From Caulobacteraceae bacterium (GTDB lineage: Bacteria > Pseudomonadota > Alphaproteobacteria > Caulobacterales > Caulobacteraceae): a stretch of DNA of 34,969 nt. The notes under the pieces are model-generated. The model saw only the letters and a program-made list of their open reading frames with translations, was not told the origin of the DNA and made no database searches. The position numbers were made by a program, and so were the translations under genes. The first letter of the stretch is position 1; every line of letters starts with the position of its first letter. Where the stretch lies: the NCBI GenBank assembly GCA_947478785.1, contig CANJXI010000042.1, forward strand, positions 1 through 34,969. The letters are read 5' to 3'. Positions 18,623 through 27,236 of this stretch are shown in pieces.

Positions 18623-20131
18623 CTACCGTAGCAGGAGGGCCGCGAGGAAGGCCGCGCCCGCGACCAGGGCGCCGAGCGCGAACCCCGCGACCGCGCCAAG
18701 CCGCCGCTCGCCCGGCGCCTCGACGACAGTCCCGGCCGGCGGAGTCTCGATCATCCGGGCCAAGTTGCGCAGGGCGAGCGTCGCGTCCTCCACCAGGCGC
18801 CGCACCCGCGCGGCGGGCGAAAGCTCCCGAAGCATCCAGCGGCGCACCACCGGGTCGGCCGCCTCCCAGATGTTGTGTTCGGGATAGATGCGCCGCGCCA
18901 CGCCCTCGACCGTCGCCATGGTCTTCTGCAGCAGGACCAGTTCGGGCCGCAGGCGCATGTCGTAGAGCGCGGTGATCTCGAAGAGCTGGGTCAGCACCCG
19001 GCTCATGGGGATCTCGGCGGCGGCGCGGCCGAACACCTGCTCGCCCACGGCCCTGAGCGCCTGGGCGAAGGCGGCCACGCTGTGGCGCTCCGGCACATAG
19101 CCGGCCTCGAAGTGGACCCGGCTCACCCGCTCGTAGTCGCGCTCCAGGAAGCCCAGCAGGATCTCCGCCAGGTAGCGCCGCTCGGCCGGCCCGAGACGTC
19201 CGAGGATGCCGAAGTCCACGGCGGTCACCTGGGACGGCGCGGCGACGAACAGGTTCCCTTCATGCAGGTCGGCGTGGAAGACCCCGTGATCCAGCGCCTG
19301 GGCGAGGAAGGCCCGGGTCAGGTTGTCGGCCAGCGCCTTGCGGTCCAGGCCCGGCTGGACCAGGGCCGCGTCATCGGAAAGCGGCCATCCCTGCGCCCAC
19401 TCCATGGTCAGGACCCGCTTGCCGACGCCCGCCCAGACGATCCTCGGGGCCGACATGTAGCCGTCACGGGCCATCACCTCGCCCAGCTCGTCGGCGCCCG
19501 CCGCCTCCAGCCGCAGGTCGAGCTCCAGCAGGTTGGCGCGGATGACGGTGGCCGCGAAGGCCTCCGGCTCCAGCCGTCGCGCGCGTGGGATCCAGCGGTC
19601 CGCCAGCCGCGCGGCCAGGGTCAGGGCCTCGGCGTCGTCATAGATCCGGCGCTCGATGCCGGGCCGCAGCACTTTCACGGCGACCTTGCGGCCATCCAGC
19701 AGCACAGCCGCGTGAGCCTGGGCCAGCGAGGCGGCGGCCACCGGCTCACCGAAGTCCGAGAACAGGTCCTCGATGGACTTGCCGAGCTCGCTTTCGATCT
19801 GCGCGCGGGCGATCGCGGTCGGAAACGGCGCCAGCCGGTCCTTCAGGTGCGAAAGGTCCTCGGCGAAGGCGGCGCCGAAAATGTCGCCGCGCGTGCCCAG
19901 CAGCTGGCCGAGCTTGATCGCCACCGGCCCCATCTGCTCCAGCGACCGCGCCAGCCGCTCGCCCGGCCGGCCCTTGCGCCCCTCGCCGCTCGCCAACAGG
20001 CGCAGCGCCCGGGAGAGCGCCCGCAGGCCCGGCGTGTAGAGGGCTTCGAGCTCGCGCGGCAGCAGCGCGTCGTTGCGCGCCAGCCTCCAGCCCGCGCCGA
20101 GCAGCCGGCCGAATGCCGCGGGTCCGCTCAT
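18623..20131 (-). CDS. ubiB: UbiB-family atypical kinase for ubiquinone biosynthesis
   Basis: A 502-residue ABC1/ADCK/UbiB protein. It carries the KxGQ motif (VAIKLGQLLGTRGD), the alanine-rich nucleotide loop AAASLAQAHAA, the kinase lysine in KVAVKVLRPG, the catalytic loop FHADLHEGNLFV and the DFG motif (VDFGILGRLG). A hydrophobic tail ([24 protein letters not shown]) anchors it in the inner membrane. UbiB supports coenzyme Q synthesis through ATPase activity and probably helps lipid intermediates reach the Ubi enzymes. The ATG is four bases after the ubiE stop, so both are in one operon. Confidence 0.94.
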   Translation of the reverse strand: MSGPAAFGRLLGAGWRLARNDALLPRELEALYTPGLRALSRALRLLASGEGRKGRPGERLARSLEQMGPVAIKLGQLLGTRGDIFGAAFAEDLSHLKDRLAPFPTAIARAQIESELGKSIEDLFSDFGEPVAAASLAQAHAAVLLDGRKVAVKVLRPGIERRIYDDAEALTLAARLADRWIPRARRLEPEAFAATVIRANLLELDLRLEAAGADELGEVMARDGYMSAPRIVWAGVGKRVLTMEWAQGWPLSDDAALVQPGLDRKALADNLTRAFLAQALDHGVFHADLHEGNLFVAAPSQVTAVDFGILGRLGPAERRYLAEILLGFLERDYERVSRVHFEAGYVPERHSVAAFAQALRAVGEQVFGRAAAEIPMSRVLTQLFEITALYDMRLRPELVLLQKTMATVEGVARRIYPEHNIWEAADPVVRRWMLRELSPAARVRRLVEDATLALRNLARMIETPPAGTVVEAPGERRLGAVAGFALGALVAGAAFLAALLLR

Positions 20132-20135
20132 TCCG

Positions 20136-20894
20136 CTATACGGCCCGCCCCGAATGCAGGGCCGCCACGCCGCCAGTGAAGTTGGTGTACTCGACCCGCC
20201 CGAAGCCGGCCTCTCCGATCATCCTCGCGAACGTGCGCTGGTCCGGAAAGCGGCGGATGCTCTCCACCAGGTACTGGTAGGCGTCGCGGTCGCCGCCGAC
20301 CCGCGCGCCGATCTCCGGGATCACCTTGAACGAATAGGCGTCATAGGCCCGCTGTAGCGCCTCGGTGACCGGCCGCGAGAACTCCAGGCAGAGGAACCGC
20401 CCGCCGGGCTTCAGCACACGGCGGGCTTCCCGCAGCGCCGCCGGCACGTCGGTGACATTGCGGATACCGAATGCGATCACATAGGCGTCCGCCGATCCGT
20501 CCGGCAGCGGCAGGGCCTGGGCGTCGCCCACGGCCCAGGCAATCTCGGGCTCGGAGCCCTTCTCGCGCCCCGCCGCGATCATCTCGGCGTTGTAGTCGAC
20601 GACGAAGATCCGGGCGTCGTCCCCGCCCCGGCGAAGCTGGGCGCGCCGGGCCATCTTCGCGAACCGCCGGGCCATGTCGCCTGTGCCCCCGGCGCAGTCG
20701 ACGATCACCTCGCCCGGCTGCGGGTTGAGCCTTGCGGCCACCGCATCCTTCCACAGCCGATGCACGCCCCCGCTCATCAGGTCGTTCATCAGGTCGTAGC
20801 GGCGGGCCACCCGGTCGAAGACGCCGCGCACGAGGCCCGGCTTCTCGGAGGCGTCCACGTCGCGGAAGCCGAAGGTGGCTGCGGGTCCGGTCAT
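20136..20894 (-). CDS. ubiE: Ubiquinone/menaquinone C-methyltransferase
   Basis: A 252-residue SAM-dependent methyltransferase. Family signatures are [24 protein letters not shown], motif [23 protein letters not shown], and [19 protein letters not shown]. UbiE C-methylates the benzoquinol ring in ubiquinone synthesis. ATG 20894 is chosen because AGGCGG lies just upstream; an ATG at 20906 would add four residues. An insertion of Arg- and Gly-rich residues ([16 protein letters not shown]) follows motif I, as often seen in alphaproteobacterial UbiE. It is upstream of ubiB and head-to-head with mutM. Confidence 0.94.
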   Translation of the reverse strand: MTGPAATFGFRDVDASEKPGLVRGVFDRVARRYDLMNDLMSGGVHRLWKDAVAARLNPQPGEVIVDCAGGTGDMARRFAKMARRAQLRRGGDDARIFVVDYNAEMIAAGREKGSEPEIAWAVGDAQALPLPDGSADAYVIAFGIRNVTDVPAALREARRVLKPGGRFLCLEFSRPVTEALQRAYDAYSFKVIPEIGARVGGDRDAYQYLVESIRRFPDQRTFARMIGEAGFGRVEYTNFTGGVAALHSGRAV

Positions 20895-20952
20895 GGCCCG
20901 CCTCATAACGCGAGGGGCCTTGGCGCGCCATCCCGGGCATGCCAAGCCGTTC

Positions 20953-21129
20953 CCCTCGCCCCCCGCGCAGCGGAGAGGGAGAGGCCAGGAGAGGGCGGCT
21001 CGGCCGTTCAAAATCCTCGGGCGTTGGGCGAGGGCCGGCCTGTGTGTTCTGGCTGGACCGCTGGTGCGAGCCGTTCTCACACATCGCCCTCTCCCAGCCT
21101 CTCCCTCTCGCTTCGCGGGGGAGAGGAGG
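20953..21129. repeat. Long imperfect inverted repeat between ubiE and mutM
   Basis: Two purine/pyrimidine-skewed arms, 20953-20995 (with GCAGCGGAGAGGGAGAGG) and 21087-21129 (with CCTCTCCCTCTCGCTTCGCG), are inverted copies with only a few mismatches around a 91-bp centre. CCCTCTCCC-type elements of this kind are dispersed between genes in many proteobacteria. It fills most of the divergent ubiE/mutM spacer, so it may affect either promoter. The right arm ends about 18 bp before the mutM start. Confidence 0.6.
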
Positions 21130-21146
21130 AATCGACAGGATCGCCC

Positions 21147-22010
21147 ATGCCCGAACTTCCCGAGGTCGAGACCGTGCGCGGGGGCCTCGCCCCCGTGCTG
21201 GAAGGCCACCGGCTGACCCACGTCGAGGCGCGGCGTCCCGACCTGCGTTTTCCCCTACCCCTCAACTTCGTCCAGACGCTCACCGGAGCGACCATCGTCT
21301 CGCTTCGTCGCCGGGCGAAATATCTGCTGGCCCAGACGGACCGTGAGGACACCCTGGTCATGCACCTTGGCATGAGCGGCCGGTTCGAGATCGCGCGGCC
21401 CGAGGGCGCGGTGCGGCCCGGCCAGTTCCACTACGCGCCCGATCCGGACCCCAAGCACGCCCACATCGTCTTCGAGACCGAGGCCGGGGCGCGGGTGACC
21501 TACTACGACCCCCGCCGGTTCGGCTACATGGGCCTGGTCAACACCGCGACGCTCGACCTGCACCCCTGGTTCGCGGGGCTGGGGCCCGAGCCGCTGTCCG
21601 ACGACTTCGACGCCGCCCGGCTGAAGACGGCCTTCAAGGACCGCAAACAGGGGCCCAAGACCCTCCTGCTCGACCAGCGGATCGTCGCGGGCCTCGGCAA
21701 CATCTACGTCTGCGAGGCGCTGCACCGGGCGCGGATTTCACCCTTCAAGGCGGCGGGCCGCATTTCGCTCCCCCGCCTGAAGCGGCTGGTGACAGACATC
21801 CGCGAAGTGCTGGGCGAGGCGATCGCCGCCGGCGGCTCGACGCTGAAGGACTACGCCCAGGCCGACGGCGCCCTGGGCTATTTCCAGCACCGCTTCCGCG
21901 TCTACGACCGCGAAGGAACGCCCTGCTCCAACCCGGGCTGCTCGGGCGTCATCGCCCGCAAGGTCCAGGCCGGCCGCTCGACCTTCTACTGCCCGGTCTG
22001 CCAGACATGA
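21147..22010 (+). CDS. mutM: Formamidopyrimidine-DNA glycosylase
   Basis: A 287-residue base-excision repair enzyme removing 8-oxoguanine and formamidopyrimidines. The N-terminus is the catalytic [13 protein letters not shown] (Pro2 nucleophile, Glu3). The lysine in RRRAKYLL, the HLGMSGRF loop, [10 protein letters not shown] and [12 protein letters not shown] follow. The C-terminal zinc finger has four cysteines (CSNPGC, then YCPVCQT). ATG 21147 is preceded by AGGA six bases upstream. Its stop overlaps the start of the TraB/GumN gene (ATGA). Confidence 0.96.
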   Translation: MPELPEVETVRGGLAPVLEGHRLTHVEARRPDLRFPLPLNFVQTLTGATIVSLRRRAKYLLAQTDREDTLVMHLGMSGRFEIARPEGAVRPGQFHYAPDPDPKHAHIVFETEAGARVTYYDPRRFGYMGLVNTATLDLHPWFAGLGPEPLSDDFDAARLKTAFKDRKQGPKTLLLDQRIVAGLGNIYVCEALHRARISPFKAAGRISLPRLKRLVTDIREVLGEAIAAGGSTLKDYAQADGALGYFQHRFRVYDREGTPCSNPGCSGVIARKVQAGRSTFYCPVCQT

Positions 22011-22873
22011 GGCGCGCATGCGCCCTGCTGCTGGCGCTGGCGGCGCTAGGCCTGTCCGGTCCGGCGCGAGCCCAGCCTCCGGTCTGGGTGGTGCGTGACG
22101 CGGATTCCGAACTGGTGCTGTTCGGCTCGGTGCATATCCTGCCACCTGGCCTCGACTGGGAGCCCCCAGCCCTGGCGCGGGCGCTGGCGGCGGCGGACGA
22201 CCTCTGGTTCGAGTTGCCGATCAACCCCGCCGCTGAGGCCGAGACGGCGCGGCTGGCGGCCGAGCTCGGCCTGCTTCCCCCCGACCAGTCGCTCTTCAAG
22301 CGCCTGCCGCCCGCCGAGGCCGAGCGGCTGCTCAAGGTCGCCGCGCTCTACGATGTCTCGCCCGCCGTCCTGGATCGCCTGCAGCCGTGGCTGGCGGAGG
22401 TGGCGCTGGCCGGCGGCGCCTATCGCCGGGCCGGGGCCGATCCCAGCGCCGGCGTCGAACGCGCCATCGCCGCGGCGGCGAAGCCCCAGGCGGAGCTGCG
22501 GGCCTTCGAGACCCCGGCCGAACAGATGGCCATCCTGTCCCAGGCGCCCTGGCGAGAGCAGGTCGCCTCCTTGCGCCAGACTGTCCGCGAGATGGAGACC
22601 CGCCCCGACCAGTTCGCCACCCTGGTGAAGGCCTGGATGGACGCCGACCTGGGCGCCCTCGACCGCGAGGCCCTGGCGGAGCTACGCAAGGCCGCGCCCG
22701 GCCTGTTCAGGACCCTGGTCACCGAGCGCAACGAACGCTGGACGAGAATGCTGGACGAACGGCTGAAAGGCCACGGACGCACGGTGGTGGTGGTCGGCGT
22801 CGGTCACCTGATCGGGCCGGACGGAGTGCCCGCGCGCCTTCGGGCCCTTGGCTATTCCGTCACGGGGCCTTAA
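22007..22873 (+). CDS. TraB/GumN family exported protein
   Basis: A 288-residue protein with a cleavable signal peptide ([21 protein letters not shown], AxA site near residue 22), so periplasmic or exported. After the signal come the family landmarks [21 protein letters not shown] near the N-terminus and [23 protein letters not shown] at the C-terminus, matching TraB/GumN (PF01963-like) proteins with two GxxH motifs. Relatives (TIKI) are metal-dependent proteases, so peptidase activity is possible but unproven. The ATG overlaps the mutM stop, suggesting coupled translation, although no functional link to DNA repair is known. Confidence 0.88.
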   Translation: MRRACALLLALAALGLSGPARAQPPVWVVRDADSELVLFGSVHILPPGLDWEPPALARALAAADDLWFELPINPAAEAETARLAAELGLLPPDQSLFKRLPPAEAERLLKVAALYDVSPAVLDRLQPWLAEVALAGGAYRRAGADPSAGVERAIAAAAKPQAELRAFETPAEQMAILSQAPWREQVASLRQTVREMETRPDQFATLVKAWMDADLGALDREALAELRKAAPGLFRTLVTERNERWTRMLDERLKGHGRTVVVVGVGHLIGPDGVPARLRALGYSVTGP

Positions 22874-22901
22874 GGCGGCGAACAAGCTGAAGGAGCCGCC
22901 C

Positions 22902-23678
22902 ATGACCTACCAGACGCTGATCGTCGAGACGACCGACGCCGTCACCCTGATCCGCCTGAACCGGCCGGAGGCGCTGAACGCGCTGAACGGTCAGCTGATG
23001 GACGAGCTCACCCTCGCCCTGGACGCCGCCGAAGCCGACCCAAAGGTGCGCTGCCTGGTCATCACCGGCTCGGAACGGGCCTTCGCGGCGGGCGCCGACA
23101 TCAAGGAGATGGCGTCCAAGAGCTACGCCGAGGTGTTCTCCGAGGATTTCATCACGCGCAACTGGGAGCGGATCACCCGCTGCCGCAAGCCGGTGATCGC
23201 CGCGGTCGCGGGCTTTGCGCTCGGCGGCGGCTGCGAGCTGGCCATGATGTGCGACTTCATCATCGCCGCCGACAACGCCCGCTTCGGCCAGCCGGAAATC
23301 AACCTGGGCGTGATCCCGGGCGCCGGCGGCACGCAGCGGCTGACCCACTTCGCCGGCAAGTCCAAGGCCATGGAGATGATCCTGACCGGCCGGATGATGG
23401 ATGCCGCCGAGGCCGAGCGCTGCGGCCTCGTCAGCCGGGTGGTGCCGGCCGCCGACCTGGTGGCCAACGCGCTGGAAACCGCCCGCAAGATCGCCGGACT
23501 GTCGCCCAATGCGGTGATGATCGCCAAGGAGCTGGTCAACGCCGCCTTCGAGATTCCCCTGAACCAGGGCGTGAAGACCGAGCGGCGCTATTTCCACTCC
23601 CTGTTCGCCTTCGACGACCAGAAGGAAGGCATGGCGGCCTTCGTCGAGAAGCGCCCGGCGAAGTTCACGGGACGATAG
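22902..23678 (+). CDS. Enoyl-CoA hydratase (crotonase type)
   Basis: A 258-residue crotonase. It hydrates trans-2-enoyl-CoA in fatty-acid or related acyl-CoA degradation. The sequence shows the oxyanion loops [11 protein letters not shown] and [15 protein letters not shown], and both catalytic glutamates (GGCEL and [20 protein letters not shown]). The C-terminus [13 protein letters not shown] is typical of short-chain enoyl-CoA hydratases such as mitochondrial ECHS1. ATG 22902 has AAGGAG six bases before it. It lies 28 bp after the TraB/GumN gene and before rpsT, an order I recall from Caulobacter near dnaA. Confidence 0.94.
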   Translation: MTYQTLIVETTDAVTLIRLNRPEALNALNGQLMDELTLALDAAEADPKVRCLVITGSERAFAAGADIKEMASKSYAEVFSEDFITRNWERITRCRKPVIAAVAGFALGGGCELAMMCDFIIAADNARFGQPEINLGVIPGAGGTQRLTHFAGKSKAMEMILTGRMMDAAEAERCGLVSRVVPAADLVANALETARKIAGLSPNAVMIAKELVNAAFEIPLNQGVKTERRYFHSLFAFDDQKEGMAAFVEKRPAKFTGR

Positions 23679-23702
23679 CCGCCGGAAACCGTCCGCCGTG
23701 CG

Positions 23703-23731
23703 TTGACCGGGCGGCCTTCCTCCCGTATATC
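23703..23731 (+). promoter_or_regulatory. Strong predicted promoter for rpsT
   Basis: TTGACC (23703-23708) and TATATC (23726-23731) are separated by exactly 17 bases, close to the housekeeping consensus. It lies between the enoyl-CoA hydratase stop and rpsT and would give a leader of about 57 nucleotides. Confidence 0.65.
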
Positions 23732-23750
23732 CGCGCCTCCAATTTTGCCC

Positions 23751-23768
23751 GCCCGGTTGTCGCCGGGC
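23751..23768 (+). promoter_or_regulatory. Hairpin in the rpsT leader
   Basis: GCCCGG-ttgtcg-CCGGGC forms a perfect 6-bp stem in the 5' leader, 26 bases before the rpsT ATG. S20 is translationally autoregulated in E. coli. Whether this hairpin serves such a role here is inference. Confidence 0.4.
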
Positions 23769-23794
23769 GCGATAGGTATTGAGAGCACTTACGA

Positions 23795-24064
23795 ATGGCC
23801 AACACGCCCGGCTCCAAGAAAGCGGTCCGCAAGATCGCCCGCCGCACCGAAGTCAACACCGCCCGCCGCTCGCGGGTGCGCACCTTCCTGCGCAAGTTCG
23901 ACGAAGCCCTGACCTCGGGCGACGCCGCCGCCGCCAAGGCCGCCTTCATCGTGGCCCAGTCGGAACTGATGCGCGCCGTCACCAAGGGTGTCGTGCACAA
24001 GAACACCGGCTCGCGGAAGGTCTCGCGCCTGGCCGCCCAGCTGAAGAAGATGGCCACGGCCTAA
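23795..24064 (+). CDS. rpsT: 30S ribosomal protein S20
   Basis: An 89-residue, lysine- and arginine-rich ribosomal protein that binds 16S rRNA in the 30S body. The N-terminus [21 protein letters not shown] and the C-terminal [22 protein letters not shown] are characteristic of bS20. The length is normal. It has its own promoter and leader and ends before a strong intrinsic terminator. It lies directly upstream of dnaA, as in Caulobacter. Confidence 0.97.
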   Translation: MANTPGSKKAVRKIARRTEVNTARRSRVRTFLRKFDEALTSGDAAAAKAAFIVAQSELMRAVTKGVVHKNTGSRKVSRLAAQLKKMATA

Positions 24065-24129
24065 GGTCGTTTCGCCAGGGTCGGACGTGACGTCCGATCC
24101 CCACATCCTCTATCGGATTTGAGGTTCAG

Positions 24130-24155
24130 AACGGCGCCTGCGGGCGCCGTTTTTT
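24130..24155 (+). terminator. Rho-independent terminator after rpsT
   Basis: AACGGCGCC (24130-24138), loop TGCG, GGCGCCGTT (24143-24151): a perfect 9-bp stem running into six T residues. It ends the rpsT transcript 66 bp after the stop codon and insulates dnaA. Confidence 0.9.
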
Positions 24156-24168
24156 GTGCCAAATGTTG

Positions 24169-24324
24169 GACTCCGAACGGGTGCGGCTGCGACGAATCTT
24201 CTCAGTGCACAGAGCCCGATTTCGCGTTTCCCTTGGCCGCAAAGGGGCTCGGTGGGTGTCAACGAAAATATCGCTTGGAAGCGCGAAGAATCACCGTTGA
24301 CCGCCCAAGGCGCCCGACTAGTGT
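24169..24324 (+). promoter_or_regulatory. dnaA promoter region with three GANTC methylation sites
   Basis: A Caulobacter sigma-73-like promoter is visible: TTGACCG at 24297-24303, a 13-base spacer and ACTAGTGT at 24317-24324. It predicts transcription from about 24331 and a leader of about 150 nucleotides. GANTC (CcrM) sites lie at 24169-24173, 24194-24198 and 24288-24292, the last directly beside the -35 element. In Caulobacter crescentus the dnaA promoter is sensitive to CcrM methylation and the leader is of similar length. The -10 match is only partial. I see no other gene in the 418 bp between rpsT and dnaA. Confidence 0.55.
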
Positions 24325-24374
24325 TGGCCCTCCAGCAGGCGTCTTCCATCTGATCCCGGATCAAAATGGGGCGC

Positions 24375-24399
24375 CCGGCGAAGCGAAAGCGTTCGCCGG
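24375..24399 (+). promoter_or_regulatory. Hairpin with GAAA loop in the dnaA leader
   Basis: CCGGCGAA (24375-24382) pairs perfectly with TTCGCCGG (24392-24399). Inside, GC-GAAA-GC forms a GNRA tetraloop closed by a C-G pair, with one bulged G. The element lies about 84 bases before the dnaA ATG and has no T-run, so it is a leader structure rather than a terminator. Confidence 0.6.
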
Positions 24400-24482
24400 T
24401 TAAGAGCCTGTGTGTGTTGAGAAAAAGCACGGGATTGGCGCGGGGCCGGAACCGTGACGTGGGCAGGATGGGGTTTGCAATC

Positions 24483-25925
24483 ATGACGAGCGGGGGTGTT
24501 GCGGGAGCTATGGCGAGCGCACCGGCCGGGGCGGTTTGGACCAAGACATGCGTGGTTCTGAAACGTGAGCTCGGCGACGCGACGTTTGGCTCCTGGCTGG
24601 GCCAGGCCGCGCTGCGCGAAACCGGCGACGAGGTGTGCCTGGTGGCCGCCACGGGCGTCGCTCGCGACTGGATTCGCCGGCATGCCTGGCGGCGTATCGG
24701 CGAGCTTTGGCTGCAGAACGATCCGTTGGGCCGCCGGCTCGACCTGAAATCACGCATGGAGTTCGATTCCGGCGGCCCCGGCGCGCCCGCGCCCTCACCC
24801 ATTGCGGCCAATGCGCCGAGCGCCACCCCCGCGGTCTTCGAGGTCGAGGTCGAGGCGGCGCCGCCCGTCGCCATGCGCCAGGGTCGGCTGCTGGGCCTGC
24901 AGGAGAAGTTCTCCTTCGACAGCTTTGTCTCCGGCCCGGCCAACGAATTCGCCTTCGCCGTCGCCCGCCGGGTGGCCAGCTGGGCTGACGGTCACTTCAA
25001 CCCGGTGCTGTTCCACGGCCCCTACGGCTTCGGCAAGACCCACCTCCTGAACGCGCTGGCCTGGGAGGCCATGCGCAACGAGCCGTCCAAGCGTGTCGTC
25101 TACCTGACCGCCGAACGGTTCACCTCGACCTTCGTGCGCGCCATTCAGGACAAGCAGACCGCGGCGTTCAAGGACGAGTTGCGTAACGCCGACCTGTTGC
25201 TGATCGACGACGTGCACTTCGTCGCCGGCAAGCCTTCGACGCAGGAAGAACTGTTCCATACGCTGATCGCCCTGGTGGAAGACGGCCGCCGCGTGGTGAT
25301 GACCGCCGACCGTTCGCCCACGGAACTCTCCGACATGGAGCCGCGCCTGCGCTCGCACCTGCAGGCAGGCCTGGTCTGCGGCATCGAGCCGGCCGACCGC
25401 AGCCTGCGTCTGGGCATCCTGGAGCGCAAGCTGGCGACCCTGGCCCAGCAGGGCGGCTTCCTGCCCTCGGCGCGGCCGGAGGTGCTGCAGTTCCTGGCCG
25501 ACCGCTTCACCGACAGCGTCCGCGAACTGGAAGGGGCGTTGAACACGCTGGTGGCCCGCGTGGGCGGCGATCTCGCCCGCCTCACCCTGGACGAGTCCCA
25601 GAACATCCTGCGGCCCCACCTGTCCTGCAGCGAACGCAAGGTGACGGTGGACCACATCCAGAAGACCGTGGCCGAGCACTACAGTCTCAAGCAGGCCGAC
25701 CTGATCTCCGAGCGGCGCGCCCGCGCGGTGGCCAGGCCCCGCCAGGTGGCCATGTGGCTGGCCAAGCAGATCACCACCCGTTCGCTTCCCGATATCGGCC
25801 GACGGTTCGGTGGGCGCGACCACACCACCGTCCTGCACGCCGTGCGCCGCATCGAGCAGCTGAAGGCCGAGGATCCGCAGATCGCCCGCGACGTGGACCT
25901 GCTCTTGAGGAAGCTCAGGGGCTGA
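24483..25925 (+). CDS. dnaA: Chromosomal replication initiator protein DnaA
   Basis: A 480-residue AAA+ initiator that binds DnaA boxes and melts the origin. Domain I (to about residue 90) has [22 protein letters not shown] variable linker follows ([16 protein letters not shown]). The AAA+ core has [19 protein letters not shown], Walker [17 protein letters not shown], Walker [14 protein letters not shown] and the sensor II region [13 protein letters not shown]. Domain IV is the DNA-binding helix-turn-helix with [13 protein letters not shown] and [22 protein letters not shown] 24483 matches the Caulobacter-type N-terminus MTSGGVA; in-frame ATGs at 24366 and 24468 are less likely. A long structured leader precedes it. 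No cluster of DnaA boxes marks an origin here. Confidence 0.97.
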   Translation: MTSGGVAGAMASAPAGAVWTKTCVVLKRELGDATFGSWLGQAALRETGDEVCLVAATGVARDWIRRHAWRRIGELWLQNDPLGRRLDLKSRMEFDSGGPGAPAPSPIAANAPSATPAVFEVEVEAAPPVAMRQGRLLGLQEKFSFDSFVSGPANEFAFAVARRVASWADGHFNPVLFHGPYGFGKTHLLNALAWEAMRNEPSKRVVYLTAERFTSTFVRAIQDKQTAAFKDELRNADLLLIDDVHFVAGKPSTQEELFHTLIALVEDGRRVVMTADRSPTELSDMEPRLRSHLQAGLVCGIEPADRSLRLGILERKLATLAQQGGFLPSARPEVLQFLADRFTDSVRELEGALNTLVARVGGDLARLTLDESQNILRPHLSCSERKVTVDHIQKTVAEHYSLKQADLISERRARAVARPRQVAMWLAKQITTRSLPDIGRRFGGRDHTTVLHAVRRIEQLKAEDPQIARDVDLLLRKLRG

Positions 25926-25949
25926 CGCCGCCCCGAGCTTCTTGCACCG

Positions 25950-27209
25950 TCAGCCGATCCCGAGCGCGCCCTTGGTGTCCTCGCTCACGCCCGCCGCGGC
26001 CGCGGCCCGGTCCGCCGCCGTCGGGATAAAGCTGGCGCTGCCATAGGGCTGGACCACCGGGATCTCTTCGTCCGACAGGACCTTGGGCCAGGTCTTGCGG
26101 GCCATCGCCTGCTCAAGGATCGGCGCGAGCCGCTCCATTTTCCGCGCCTCGCGCGCCGCCTCGCGTTCCTGGAACTCGGGCATGATCTCGCGCGCGAAGA
26201 GCTCGAGGGACTCACAGTTCCACTCGTGCCGCATCTTGCCGCCCTGGTGCATCAGCAGGATCTGGTCGACCCCGGCCGCCTCCAGGCCAAGGACGTGGCG
26301 ACGCACCTCGTCGACCGACCCGATCGCCGACGTCGGGTTGTCGGCGCCCATCGGCGGGATGCTGGTCTTCTGGAATTCCGCCCACGAGTTCATCCGGCCG
26401 GGCTTCACGTCGCCCTTCAGGTAATACTGCCCGACCGAATAGCCGAAGAATCGCAGGTTATCGCCGCGCTCACGGGCGACCTGGGGATCGCGGTTGACGT
26501 GCATGGTCGCCAGCACCGCGATGTTCGGATTGATGCTGTGGCCGATGGGCACGCATTCGCTGGCCAGCATCGCGTAATACTGGTCGACAGAGCGCTTCGC
26601 GGTCTCGGCGCTCATCACGTTGAAGCCCAGGCAGCCCAAGCCGTGGCGCGCGGCCAGGTCGGGCTTGCCCGCCACCCACAGCGGCGGATGCGGCTTCTGG
26701 AACGGCTTGGGCACGAGGTTGCGGCAGGGCATGGAGAAGAACTCTCCCGCGAAGCCGGGGTAGGGATTCATCGCCATCAGGTTGGAGATTTCCCGGACCG
26801 CCTCTTCCCAGGCCTGGCGCTTGGTCGCCGGATCGATGCCGAAGGCCTCCAGCTCCATGCGCGAGGCGGACTCGCCCGTGCCCAATTCCACCCGGCCGTT
26901 TGATATCTGATCCAGGGTGGCGACATGCTCGGCCAGCCGCGCCGGATGGACGAAATTCGGCGGGGTGCAGGCGATGCCGTGTCCGATGCGAATCCGGCTT
27001 GTCAGGGCCGCGGCGGCGGACAGCCAGGTGGCTGGCGAGGAGGACAGGGAATGGTCCTCCAGGAAGTGGTGCTCCACCCCCCAGATGTAGTCGTAGCCCA
27101 GCCGCTCGGCGAGAACGACGTGTTCAAGGGTCTCGCGGAAGATGCGGTTCTCGTCGCCCTCGCCCCATGGGGTCGGCAACTGCAGCTCGTAGAAGACACC
27201 GAATTTCAC
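25950..27209 (-). CDS. LLM-class flavin-dependent (luciferase-like) oxidoreductase
   Basis: A 419-residue protein of the bacterial luciferase-like fold (F420- or FMN-dependent monooxygenases). Features are [54 protein letters not shown], the conserved [21 protein letters not shown] loop, and [16 protein letters not shown]. It is longer at the C-terminus than many relatives, with a charged helical extension ([17 protein letters not shown]). It lies 27 bp downstream of two acyl-CoA dehydrogenase genes and is probably co-transcribed. With them it suggests oxidation of a ring or long-chain acid. FMN or F420 dependence cannot be decided. It is convergent with dnaA, 24 bp apart. Confidence 0.9.
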   Translation of the reverse strand: MKFGVFYELQLPTPWGEGDENRIFRETLEHVVLAERLGYDYIWGVEHHFLEDHSLSSSPATWLSAAAALTSRIRIGHGIACTPPNFVHPARLAEHVATLDQISNGRVELGTGESASRMELEAFGIDPATKRQAWEEAVREISNLMAMNPYPGFAGEFFSMPCRNLVPKPFQKPHPPLWVAGKPDLAARHGLGCLGFNVMSAETAKRSVDQYYAMLASECVPIGHSINPNIAVLATMHVNRDPQVARERGDNLRFFGYSVGQYYLKGDVKPGRMNSWAEFQKTSIPPMGADNPTSAIGSVDEVRRHVLGLEAAGVDQILLMHQGGKMRHEWNCESLELFAREIMPEFQEREAAREARKMERLAPILEQAMARKTWPKVLSDEEIPVVQPYGSASFIPTAADRAAAAAGVSEDTKGALGIG

Positions 27210-27236
27210 GCGCGATTTCTCCCGGCCTGGCCGAAC

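Noticed and set aside
24065..24482. A replication origin next to dnaA
   Set aside because: I see no cluster of DnaA boxes or AT-rich unwinding element. In Caulobacter the origin lies near hemE rather than at dnaA.
25919..25945. GGGGC/GCCCC repeat after dnaA as a terminator
   Set aside because: The stem is only five base pairs and no T-run follows.
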